Positions 53,878 through 61,228 of a stretch of 63,938 nucleotides of DNA are shown here, one piece after another. A program made the position numbers and the translations under genes. Numbering within the stretch: the first letter of the stretch is position 1; every line of letters begins with the position of its first letter. The stretch comes from an uncultured Bacteroides sp. (GTDB lineage: Bacteria; Bacteroidota; Bacteroidia; Bacteroidales; Bacteroidaceae), in the NCBI GenBank assembly GCA_905203765.1, contig CAJKXC010000012.1, positions 1-63,938 on the forward strand, in the 5' to 3' direction. The notes under the pieces were generated by a model. The model had not been told where the DNA came from. It saw only the letters and a program-made list of their open reading frames with translations, and did not search any database.

Positions 53878-54741
53878 ATGAAAAGTTTAGCAACATTCAT
53901 CGCAATCGCCGCTTTGGCATTCAGTACAACCGCTTGTTCACAACAACACACGTACAGTTCGGGCAGTTCCTTCGGAAGAAAGACCGTTAAGGGCAGCAAG
54001 AACTATGTTACGAAAGATATCAAAGTCGATAACTTCACCAAGTTGAGTGTAGCCGGCAGTCCGGACGTCACCTTCACGCAAAAGCCCGGCAAGCCCCAAG
54101 TAGAGGTTTACACTTCGGACAACATCATAGACCTGCTGAACATCCGCGTTGAAGGCAATACCTTAATCGTAGGATTCAAGAAGAACGTCAGCGTGTCCTA
54201 CGACAAACTGAAGATTCGCGTTTCTGCCGAGACACTGAATGGCATCTCCGTGGCAGGTTCAGGAGATATAGAACTGGCTAACGGATTGAAGACAGATGAC
54301 CTTAAGATTTCTGTCGCAGGTTCGGGCGATATAGACGGCAACAACATTACTTGCTCAAGCCTCGACATCTCCGTAGCAGGTTCGGGCGACATCAACGGCA
54401 GCAATATTACTTGCGATGACCTCAAAGTTTCCGTTGCAGGCTCGGGTGATATGAAGTTGAACAACGTTACTGCCAACACAACCAGCGCATCGGTAGCAGG
54501 TTCGGGCACAGTCGTATTGAAAGGCAGCACCGAAGAAGCAACCTACAGCGTAGCCGGTTCGGGCGACTTGTATGCTTCCGACCTTCAGGCCAAGAAAGTT
54601 TCCGCCAGCGTCACCGGTTCGGGCGACATCAAATGCCATGCCACCGACTTCCTGAAAGTACGCACCAGCGGCAGTGGAAGCGTAGGATACAAAGGCAATC
54701 CGGAACTGGATTATCCGAAAAAAGGATTGTATAAACTCTAA
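53878..54741 (+). CDS. GIN-domain (DUF2807) lipoprotein
   Basis: 287 residues with lipobox FSTTAC (Cys20). After a short linker the head GIN domain starts (NFTKLSVAGSPDVTFTQ). The protein then shows about eight rungs of a repeated (S/A)VAGSGD(I/L/M) motif every 15-20 residues, as in a right-handed beta-solenoid. The family is common in Bacteroidetes as predicted surface or periplasmic proteins of unknown function. It is convergent with the ECF sigma/anti-sigma pair; two hairpins separate them. Confidence 0.85.
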   Translation: MKSLATFIAIAALAFSTTACSQQHTYSSGSSFGRKTVKGSKNYVTKDIKVDNFTKLSVAGSPDVTFTQKPGKPQVEVYTSDNIIDLLNIRVEGNTLIVGFKKNVSVSYDKLKIRVSAETLNGISVAGSGDIELANGLKTDDLKISVAGSGDIDGNNITCSSLDISVAGSGDINGSNITCDDLKVSVAGSGDMKLNNVTANTTSASVAGSGTVVLKGSTEEATYSVAGSGDLYASDLQAKKVSASVTGSGDIKCHATDFLKVRTSGSGSVGYKGNPELDYPKKGLYKL

Positions 54742-54827
54742 TCGAATTGCATTTAACTTTAAAGATAAACAAGCCTAAACTAGATTCTCTCTAAAATTTT
54801 ACCTATAAAAGATTTCTAATAGCATGG

Positions 54828-54855
54828 CGAAAGGCTTCCGTGAGGAAGCCTTTCG
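54828..54855 (+). terminator. Hairpin after the GIN-domain gene
   Basis: CGAAAGGCTTCC, loop GTGA, GGAAGCCTTTCG: a 12-bp perfect stem 86 bp after the stop codon. No strong T-run follows. Confidence 0.6.
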
Positions 54856-54914
54856 TGCGTTCATGCCTTTCCAAGTTGTACGTTCACCTTGTACACCCCC
54901 CTTAAACAAATAAA

Positions 54915-54939
54915 GGGACGCTACATCACGCAGCGTCCC
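54915..54939. terminator. Terminator after the anti-sigma gene (leftward)
   Basis: GGGACGCT (54915-54922) pairs with AGCGTCCC (54932-54939). On the minus strand it is followed by TTTATTTGTTT, fitting the end of the sigma/anti-sigma transcript; on the plus strand TTAGTTTTTT follows at a distance. Confidence 0.65.
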
Positions 54940-55079
54940 GTCTATCTTAGTTAGTTTTTTATAAGATTTTGAGAGAATTGAAACTTCACAGCCTCAAGTT
55001 TTGTTTTAATAAAGCACACTAACTATATTTATGTTTAAAGCAAATGAAAATGTTATTTTATAAAAGCAAATGAAAACAT

Positions 55080-55562
55080 CTATTCTTTGATTTCTTCCTT
55101 CTTATCTACACGGTTCAAGCTGTCTATCAACTGCTTTTCGTGCGTCACGGGCACCTCTCCCGAGAGGGCTACCGACGGAGCGGAAATCTGTTTGCCGATG
55201 GTATCGGCGGCGGCCACCTCTTTCACATCCGAGAAGAACGAATGTTGCATCACATTCCCCAGCGAAAGAACCACTGCCACTACTGCGGCGGCTTTGAACA
55301 ATGGCATGAAGCGTGCGGTCAGCGTCAGGCGTTTTGCCTTCACTACCGGAACTTCCACTTCTGCAAGCACCCGTGCATCGAAATCTTCGCCCAGATGGTC
55401 ATCCTGCAAGAATTGCTGATATACAAACAAGTCCTTGTAGCGCAGCAAATGTCCGGGGACATCGTTTCCGCTAAAGAAAGCACGCAGGCGGGCTTCTTCT
55501 TCGAGGGAAGTTTCGCACTGCCAGTAGCGTTCCAAGAGTTGTTCTATATATTTAGAGTCCAT
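55080..55562 (-). CDS. Probable membrane-anchored anti-sigma factor
   Basis: 160 residues. The N-terminal cytoplasmic part (about 1-85) is helical and starts YIEQLLERYWQCETSLEEEARLRAFFSG, resembling the short anti-sigma partners found behind Bacteroidetes ECF factors. One membrane segment (about 89-106) and a short extracytoplasmic tail follow. No FecR domain is present. Its start overlaps the sigma gene by 11 bp. The role as inhibitor of the adjacent sigma factor is inferred from position and topology. Confidence 0.6.
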   Translation of the reverse strand: MDSKYIEQLLERYWQCETSLEEEARLRAFFSGNDVPGHLLRYKDLFVYQQFLQDDHLGEDFDARVLAEVEVPVVKAKRLTLTARFMPLFKAAAVVAVVLSLGNVMQHSFFSDVKEVAAADTIGKQISAPSVALSGEVPVTHEKQLIDSLNRVDKKEEIKE

Positions 55563-56061
55563 AACCTTCTATATCTATAAACTTTTGTTTTACTTTCTGC
55601 CGTGCTCTGAAGAGGTTCACTTTTACCTGTTCCTCGGTCAGGTTCAGTAGCACTGCTATTTCTTTGTAGCTCTTACCTTCGATGTCCCTCAGCTGCATAA
55701 TCTGCCGCTGTTTCCCGGGAAGTTCCTTCATCAGCCGGTGTATCAACGTCATCCGTTCTTTGTCCACCAGCTTTTCGTAAGGGCTCGATGCTTCGGAAGC
55801 CTGCTCCATTTCAGAGGTCAGTTCCACGGTCTGGGCGTCTTTCTTTTCGCTGCGGTCTATCGCCAGGTTCTTTGCCACCGTCAGGCAATAGGCTTCGATA
55901 GAACCGAACTGCGTCCACTCATCGCGCTTGTTCCACACTCTTATCAGCGTTTCCTGCACCACATCCTCTGCTTCTGCCCTATCGAACGTTATTCTCAGGG
56001 CTAACCGAAAGAGCTTGTCTTTCAGAGGGAGAATGTCATTACGAAAGCTGAGTTCTTGCAT
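55552..56061 (-). CDS. RNA polymerase sigma factor, ECF subfamily
   Basis: 169 residues. Region 2 (about 12-75: KLFRLALRITFDRAEAEDVVQETLIRVWNKRDEW, YCLTVAKNLAIDRSEKK) and region 4 (about 115-160: LPGKQRQIMQLRDIEGKSYKEIAVLLNLTEEQVKVNLFRARQKVKQKF) are both clear. It directs transcription of an unknown regulon. There is no adjacent susC with a signalling domain, so it is unlikely to be a glycan-responsive sigma factor. It overlaps the probable anti-sigma gene by 11 bp. Confidence 0.92.
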   Translation of the reverse strand: MQELSFRNDILPLKDKLFRLALRITFDRAEAEDVVQETLIRVWNKRDEWTQFGSIEAYCLTVAKNLAIDRSEKKDAQTVELTSEMEQASEASSPYEKLVDKERMTLIHRLMKELPGKQRQIMQLRDIEGKSYKEIAVLLNLTEEQVKVNLFRARQKVKQKFIDIEGYGL

Positions 56062-56122
56062 CTCTAAATAATTGACGGTTAAGTATACAGAAAGTTACAG
56101 CCTGCCACCACTTTTTTCTGAA

Positions 56123-56896
56123 TTATTTTATGATTCGGGTTCCGCTGTCTCCATTAATCGCTGAAGCCAAAGTAATTACGACTTCAGACACGCCGGCGTT
56201 CAACGCCTCGAAAGAGTTCTCCAACTTCGGAATCATGCCGCCCTGGATTACTCCGTCGGCAACGTATTGTTCGAACTCTGCGGGTGTAATCTGCGGGATG
56301 ACGCTGTCGTCATCGTTCTCATCGCGCAGCACGCCTTTCTTTTCAAAGCAGTAGACCAAAGTGACGTCGAACAAGGTTGCCAGTGCTTTGGCAGTTTCGC
56401 CGGCAATGGTATCGGCGTTCGTGTTCAGCATGTGTCCGTTGCCGTCGTGCGTCAGCGGAGCCATCACGGGGACGACACCTTTATGGATAAGGTCGCCCAG
56501 GAAAGTGGCATTCACCTGCTTCACATCGCCCACGAAGCCATAGTCCACATCCTTCACGGGACGCTTCACCGAACGGATTACGTCCATATCGGCACCCGTA
56601 AGCCCCAGTGCATTGACGCCACGCGCCTGTAGCCCGGCTACGATGTTTTTGTTTACCAATCCGCCGTACACCATCGTCACCACTTTCAGGGTTTCGGCAT
56701 CGGTGATGCGGCGGCCATTTACCATTTTGCTTTCAATACCCAGTTGGGCGGCGAGCTTTGTAGCCGAGCGTCCGCCCCCGTGTACCAGGACTTTGTAACC
56801 GTCGATGGCGGCAAAGTCATCCAATAATTTATAGAGGGTGGCTTCCTCTTCTACGATTTTGCCACCCACTTTGATTACAGTCAGTTTTTCTCTCAT
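56123..56896 (-). CDS. argB: Acetylglutamate kinase family (ArgB)
   Basis: 257 residues, an amino acid kinase fold: KVGGKIVEE, LVHGGGRSATKLAAQLGI, GLTGADMDVI, LNTNADTIAGETAKAL, and the C-terminal GGMIPKLENSFEALNAGVSEVVI. It phosphorylates the N-acylated glutamate in arginine synthesis. In Bacteroides fragilis the pathway uses N-succinyl intermediates, so the true substrate may be N-succinyl-glutamate. It follows speA by 83 bp containing an inverted repeat. Confidence 0.93.
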   Translation of the reverse strand: MREKLTVIKVGGKIVEEEATLYKLLDDFAAIDGYKVLVHGGGRSATKLAAQLGIESKMVNGRRITDAETLKVVTMVYGGLVNKNIVAGLQARGVNALGLTGADMDVIRSVKRPVKDVDYGFVGDVKQVNATFLGDLIHKGVVPVMAPLTHDGNGHMLNTNADTIAGETAKALATLFDVTLVYCFEKKGVLRDENDDDSVIPQITPAEFEQYVADGVIQGGMIPKLENSFEALNAGVSEVVITLASAINGDSGTRIIK

Positions 56897-56916
56897 TATT
56901 AATAAGTTTCAGCTAC

Positions 56917-56963
56917 GAGCTACAAGCTACGAGTATTGCGCAGCTACTTGTAGCTTGTAGCTC
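56917..56963. repeat. 19-bp inverted repeat between speA and argB
   Basis: 56917-56935 (GAGCTACAAGCTACGAGTA) and 56945-56963 are reverse complements with one mismatch. It could form a hairpin in the speA-argB transcript. Repeated GCTAC and CGAGC words suggest a member of a dispersed spacer family. Confidence 0.65.
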
Positions 56964-56979
56964 GTCACTCGTCACTAAT

Positions 56980-58872
56980 TCATTCCAAATAAGTATATCC
57001 GTAAAGCCCGGAACGATAGTTAGACAAGAATTCTTTTCCTTCTTCCAGGGAGATGCGTCCTTCTTTCACCGATTGCGATACCCAGGTCTCCAGCGTGCGC
57101 ACCAGCTTCTTCGGGCTGTATTGCACATAGTCCAGTACTTCGGCAACGGTTTCGCCGTCAATCACCTGGTCGATGGAGTAGCCCTTCTCGCTTACGGAGA
57201 TATGCACGGCATTGGTATCACCGAAGAGGTTGTGCATATCGCCCAGTATCTCCTGGTAAGCACCCACCAGGAACACGCCTACATAATAGGGCTCCTTGCT
57301 CTTCAGAGAGTGCACCGGCAGATAGTGCGCCACATTCTTCGTAGAGATGAAGTTGGCAATCTTTCCGTCGGAGTCGCAAGTGACGTCCTGCAAAGTGGCA
57401 GAGCGGTCGGGCTTCTCGTCCAGGCGCTGGATGGGCATGATAGGGAATATCTGGTCTATCGCCCAAGAGTCCGGCAAGGACTGGAAGAGCGAGAAGTTAC
57501 AGAAGTATTTGTCCGCCAACAGCTTCGGAAGTCCGCGGAGTTCGTCGGGAGCATGCTTCAAGCCGTTTGCTATCTGGTGCACCTCGCGCATGATAGACCA
57601 ATACAGGCGTTCGATCTGCGCCCGCGTTTTGAGGTCTACGATGCCGTGGCTGAAGAGATCGAGCGCTTCTTCGCGTATCTGCTGTGCGTCGTGCCAGGCT
57701 TCCAGCATCTTGTTCTGGTTCAGTGTGTCCCAGATGCCGTAGAGTTCGCGCAGCAGTTCGTGGTCGTCCTCGGTCACCACTTCGTCATCGTCCCATTCGG
57801 GCAAGGTGGTGGTTTCCAGCACCTCGAAGACGAGTACGGAGTGATGGGCGGTCAGCGCGCGTCCGCTCTCGGTGATGATGTTGGGATGGGGAATGCCGTT
57901 CTTGTCGCTGGCATCCACCAGGGTAGATATGGAGTCGTTGACGTATTCCTGGATGGAATAGTTCACGCTACTTTCGCTGCTCGAAGAACGCGTGCCGTCA
58001 TAGTCCACGCCCAGTCCGCCGCCGATGTCCACAAACTCCACCTTGAAGCCCATGGCGTGTAGCTGTACATAGAATTGCGAGGCTTCGCGGAGCGCCGTCT
58101 TGATGCGGCGTATCTTCGTCACCTGGCTGCCGATGTGGAAATGAATCAGTTTCAGGCAATCCTGCAAACCCTTATCGCGTAAGAAGTCGAGCGCCTCGAG
58201 CAGTTCACTGGACGACAAACCGAACTTGCTTGCATCGCCGCCGGAATCTTCCCACTTACCGCTTCCCGAGGAAGCCAATTTGATACGAATGCCGATATTG
58301 GGTTTTACGTTCAACTGCTTCGCCATCTTGGCAATCAGTTTCAGTTCGTTCATCTTCTCTACAACCAGGAAGATGCGTTTGCCCATCTTCTGTGCCAGCA
58401 AAGCCAGTTCTATATAGCTCTCGTCCTTGTATCCGTTGCAGATAATCAGCGAATCGGAGTCCGTGTTGACGGCAATTACCGCGTGCAGTTCGGGTTTGGA
58501 GCCCGCTTCCAGTCCCAGGTTGAACTTCTTGCCGTGGCTGATGATTTCCTCTACCACCGGACGCATCTGATTCACCTTGATGGGATAAATGATGAAGTTC
58601 TCCGCCTTGTAGCCGTACTCCTCGGCTGCCTGCTTGAAGCAGCAAGAGGTCTTTTCGATACGGTTGTCCAGGATGTCAGGAAAACGCAACAACATAGGAG
58701 CCGTCACATCGCGCAGTTGCAACTCGTCCACCAACTCTTTTAAATCGACGGCAACGCCATTCTTACGCGGTGTCACCACAACATGACCTTTGTCATTGAT
58801 ACTAAAGTACGAAGTGCCCCAACCTGTTATGTTGTACAGCTCTTCTGAATCTTCAATACGCCATTTTCTCAT
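56980..58872 (-). CDS. speA: Biosynthetic arginine decarboxylase
   Basis: 630 residues, alanine racemase-type PLP fold. The cofactor lysine is Lys99 in IIYPIKVNQMRPVVEE. HFHIGSQVTKIRRIK and FVDIGGGLGVDYDGTRSSSESSVNY are the conserved barrel and phosphate-binding motifs, and the C-terminal DVTCDSDGKI contains the active-site Cys. It converts arginine to agmatine, the first step of spermidine synthesis. It stands next to argB, so arginine synthesis and use are encoded side by side. Confidence 0.96.
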   Translation of the reverse strand: MRKWRIEDSEELYNITGWGTSYFSINDKGHVVVTPRKNGVAVDLKELVDELQLRDVTAPMLLRFPDILDNRIEKTSCCFKQAAEEYGYKAENFIIYPIKVNQMRPVVEEIISHGKKFNLGLEAGSKPELHAVIAVNTDSDSLIICNGYKDESYIELALLAQKMGKRIFLVVEKMNELKLIAKMAKQLNVKPNIGIRIKLASSGSGKWEDSGGDASKFGLSSSELLEALDFLRDKGLQDCLKLIHFHIGSQVTKIRRIKTALREASQFYVQLHAMGFKVEFVDIGGGLGVDYDGTRSSSSESSVNYSIQEYVNDSISTLVDASDKNGIPHPNIITESGRALTAHHSVLVFEVLETTTLPEWDDDEVVTEDDHELLRELYGIWDTLNQNKMLEAWHDAQQIREEALDLFSHGIVDLKTRAQIERLYWSIMREVHQIANGLKHAPDELRGLPKLLADKYFCNFSLFQSLPDSWAIDQIFPIMPIQRLDEKPDRSATLQDVTCDSDGKIANFISTKNVAHYLPVHSLKSKEPYYVGVFLVGAYQEILGDMHNLFGDTNAVHISVSEKGYSIDQVIDGETVAEVLDYVQYSPKKLVRTLETWVSQSVKEGRISLEEGKEFLSNYRSGLYGYTYLE

Positions 58873-58947
58873 CTAATCGTTATTCTTTACTATTTTACAA
58901 TCTACTATAACTCCTTTGCTTGCCGAATCTCTTTCCTGCAAGGGGCA

Positions 58948-58955
58948 CAAAAATA
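58948..58955 (-). promoter_or_regulatory. Possible -7 element of speA
   Basis: TATTTTTG on the minus strand matches TAnnTTTG, 76 bp before speA. No matching -33 box was seen. Confidence 0.3.
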
Positions 58956-59011
58956 CATATAAATCTAATATTTCCCGCTCTTTTGGGCGAAAAATACACA
59001 TTTACAAGGGA

Positions 59012-59539
59012 TTAAAGTTTCAGTAGGTTACGCAGTTGCTGCACGGATTCGGCTATCTGGCTATAGCTTTCCAGGTGTCCGGCATCGAACCGGTAGAGCG
59101 CTTGCGAGTAGAAAGGAGCGCGCTTGCCGAGCGCTTCCACAATGAAGGCACGCAGTTCTTCGTCCGTCTTGCCTTGCAGGATGGGGCGCTTTTGCGTGGC
59201 GATGCGCAAGCGCTGGAAAAGCACGTCGGGGCGTACATCCAGGAATACCGTCTGCCCGTGCCCGTTCATAAACTCCACGTTGTCGAAGAAGCAGGGCGTG
59301 CCGCCGCCGGTGGAGATCACCACGTCTTCGAACTCGCCCACCTCGTGCAGCATCTTCCGCTCCAGTTCACGAAAAGAGGCTTCTCCCCGCTCGGCGAACA
59401 ATTCACTGATTGATTTGTGAAAGCGTTCCTCAATGTACCAGTCCAAGTCGATGAACGGCACATGCAATTCGCGGGCAAAAGCCTTTCCTAAAGTCGTTTT
59501 ACCGGCTCCCATGTAGCCGATTAAGAAAATACGTATCAT
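59012..59539 (-). CDS. aroK: Shikimate kinase
   Basis: 175 residues. Walker A GYMGAGKTTLGK (about 8-19), shikimate-binding DLDWYIE with following RFHKSISELFAERGE, the VISTGGGTPCF loop, and the lid RPILQGKTDEELRAF. It phosphorylates shikimate in aromatic amino acid synthesis. Its promoter region is the palindrome at 59546-59567. Confidence 0.96.
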   Translation of the reverse strand: MIRIFLIGYMGAGKTTLGKAFARELHVPFIDLDWYIEERFHKSISELFAERGEASFRELERKMLHEVGEFEDVVISTGGGTPCFFDNVEFMNGHGQTVFLDVRPDVLFQRLRIATQKRPILQGKTDEELRAFIVEALGKRAPFYSQALYRFDAGHLESYSQIAESVQQLRNLLKL

Positions 59540-59545
59540 ATCTGC

Positions 59546-59567
59546 TTACCTTTGCAGGCAAAGGTAA
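59546..59567. promoter_or_regulatory. Perfect palindrome holding two opposed -7 elements, upstream of aroK
   Basis: TTACCTTTGC-AG-GCAAAGGTAA. Each arm contains TACCTTTG, a TAnnTTTG match. The minus-strand copy (59559-59566) is 20 bp before the aroK start, with a weak TTTA at the -33 distance inside the preceding gene's end. Confidence 0.5.
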
Positions 59568-59585
59568 ACAAAATATTTTATCTGT

Positions 59586-60188
59586 TTAAAGGAATATCTT
59601 GATACGTTCGCTCAAATCATCAAATTCCTTTTCGCCCGGTTCGGCGGTAGGCGTGCCGAAAGGCATCTGTGCCACCAGCGTCCATGTTTCGGGCAGGTGC
59701 CAGGTGCGGCGCACTTCCTCGTCAATCAGCGGGTTGTAGTGCTGCAACGAGGCTCCCAGTCCCAGGTCCTCGAGCATCGTCCAGATGGCGAACTGGTGCA
59801 TGGCGGACGTCTGCTGCGACCAGGTGGCAAAGTTATGCTTATACGTAGGGAATTGCTCTTCGAGCTTCGTCACGATGGCGTGGTCCTCAAAGAAAAGAAT
59901 CGTTCCATGTCCGCAGGCAAAGGAGCCGTCAATCTTTTCTTCCGTCTTGTGGAAGTGCTCTGCCGGAACGAGCGGCCTCAGCTGGTCTTTCACTATTCTC
60001 CACAGTTTCAGGTGCTCGTCGCCCAGCAGCAACACTACGCGCGTTGTCTGCGAGTTGAATGCCGACGGCACATGCTTCACAGCCGCGCGGATGGCGTGTA
60101 CCACTTCCTCGTCCAGTACCGGAGAGTCACTGCTGATGGAATAATACGTGCGGCGATGTTCCATAGCCTCTTCAAATGTTCTTTTCAT
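59586..60188 (-). CDS. Nitroreductase family flavoprotein
   Basis: About 200 residues; the start at 60188 (MKRTFEEAMEHRRTYYSI) is chosen over one five codons earlier. Family signs: the N-terminal HRRTYYSISSDSPVL FMN contact, HVPSAFNSQTTRVVLLLG, and the C-terminal LGLGASLQHYNPLIDEEVRRTW. It resembles the HBN/YdgI-type oxidoreductases that reduce nitro compounds or quinones using FMN and NAD(P)H. Cytoplasmic. It ends 46 bp before aroK on the same strand. Confidence 0.88.
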   Translation of the reverse strand: MKRTFEEAMEHRRTYYSISSDSPVLDEEVVHAIRAAVKHVPSAFNSQTTRVVLLLGDEHLKLWRIVKDQLRPLVPAEHFHKTEEKIDGSFACGHGTILFFEDHAIVTKLEEQFPTYKHNFATWSQQTSAMHQFAIWTMLEDLGLGASLQHYNPLIDEEVRRTWHLPETWTLVAQMPFGTPTAEPGEKEFDDLSERIKIFL

Positions 60189-60285
60189 ATGTCTTTCTCT
60201 CATAATGTTGTTCTTATTTTATAGTTTTCTTTATTGAAAGAACAAGTGAGGGGGAGAAGTTGTTCGGTTTTGCAGAATATATTCT

Positions 60286-60293
60286 TACCTTTG
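60286..60293 (+). promoter_or_regulatory. -7 element before the RNase H gene
   Basis: TACCTTTG, only 9 bp before the start codon, would give a nearly leaderless message. The nearest TTTG (60269-60272) is 13 bp away, too close for a consensus -33 box. Confidence 0.4.
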
Positions 60294-60302
60294 TTGCCTA
60301 TT

Positions 60303-60938
60303 ATGAAGAAGGAGAAGTTTTACGTTGTTTGGGCAGGAGTCACTCCGGGCATCTATACATCCTGGACGGAATGCCAGTTGCAGACCAAGGGCTACGAAAG
60401 AGCGAAGTACAAGTCGTTCGAGACGCGCGAAGAAGCGGAAAGGGCCTTTGCTTCTTCACCGTACGAGTACATCAAGCGGTCTGCCGCTTCCCATACCAAT
60501 GCGCCCAAGAATCCGGACGCTCCTCTTCCCGCCGCCGTCATAGAGAACAGTCTTGCCGTAGATGCTGCGTGCAGCGGAAATCCCGGAGCGATGGAGTATC
60601 GGGGCGTACACGTTGCCAGCCGCCAACAGATTTTCCACTTCGGCCCCGTATATGGCACGAACAATATCGGAGAGTTCCTCGCCATTGTCCACGGCCTTGC
60701 ACTGCTGAAACAACGCGGTTTCGACATGCCCATTTACAGCGATAGCGTGAATGCCATCAACTGGGTAAGGCAGAAGAAGTGTAAGACAAAATTACCACGC
60801 GAGCCAAAGACCGAAGAGCTCTTCCTGCTGATAGAACGCGCCGAAAAATGGCTGCACGAGAACACCTACACCACTCGCATACTGAAGTGGGAAACCAAGC
60901 AGTGGGGTGAAGTGCCTGCTGACTTCGGAAGGAAATAA
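60303..60938 (+). CDS. Ribonuclease H with N-terminal viroplasmin-like domain
   Basis: 211 residues from the ATG at 60303. The N-terminal viroplasmin/hybrid-binding domain (about 1-50: KFYVVWAGVTPGIYTSWTECQLQTKGYERAKYKSF) is joined by a variable linker to an RNase HI domain (about 78-211). Visible catalytic acids are Asp in VDAACSGNPG, Glu in NNIGEFLAIVHGL and Asp in IYSDSVNAINW. It degrades the RNA strand of RNA-DNA hybrids. The dispersed hairpin element B follows 42 bp after the stop. Confidence 0.92.
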   Translation: MKKEKFYVVWAGVTPGIYTSWTECQLQTKGYERAKYKSFETREEAERAFASSPYEYIKRSAASHTNAPKNPDAPLPAAVIENSLAVDAACSGNPGAMEYRGVHVASRQQIFHFGPVYGTNNIGEFLAIVHGLALLKQRGFDMPIYSDSVNAINWVRQKKCKTKLPREPKTEELFLLIERAEKWLHENTYTTRILKWETKQWGEVPADFGRK

Positions 60939-60980
60939 TCCGATTACCCCCAAACACAACAAGTACCAAACAGAGTTTTT

Positions 60981-61104
60981 AAACTTTCTCCTACACCCTA
61001 CACCCGGTGTATAATCCACTTATTTACTGCCCGTTACGGGTGTATAAGGAACAGTGCGGGTGTATAAGGATTATTTACCCCTTATACACCCGCACTGTTA
61101 AAGC
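60981..61104 (+). repeat. Dispersed ~120-bp hairpin-ending element, copy B
   Basis: It starts AAACTTTCTCCTACACCC, runs through ATTTACTGCCCGTTACGGG and ends in a 20-bp perfect hairpin (61050-61069 with 61080-61099; arm AACAGTGCGGGTGTATAAGG). The same order is found reversed at 27475-27604. Like copy A it lies just 3' of a gene and points away from it. Confidence 0.8.
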
Positions 61105-61173
61105 AAGCATAATACGCTTATTATCAGCCGCTAAGTTACGCTTTCCGAACTATGTTAAAATCGGTCTTTAAGA

Positions 61174-61209
61174 GACTTCTTAGACGCGGATTCTGCGGAT
61201 AAAGCGGAC
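61174..61209 (-). repeat. Dispersed short repeat, copy 2 (CCGCTTTATCCGC type)
   Basis: On the minus strand TCCGCTTTATCCGC, a short spacer, then CCGCGTCTAAGAAGTCTC. It matches 1064-1100 block for block. It is 20 bp past the stop of the fimbrillin-like gene. Confidence 0.55.
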
Positions 61210-61228
61210 AAATAAGTTGATAATCGGC

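Noticed and set aside
56917..56963. Invertible promoter flanked by inverted repeats
   Set aside because: The interval between the arms is only 9 bp, far too short to carry a promoter, and no invertase gene is nearby.
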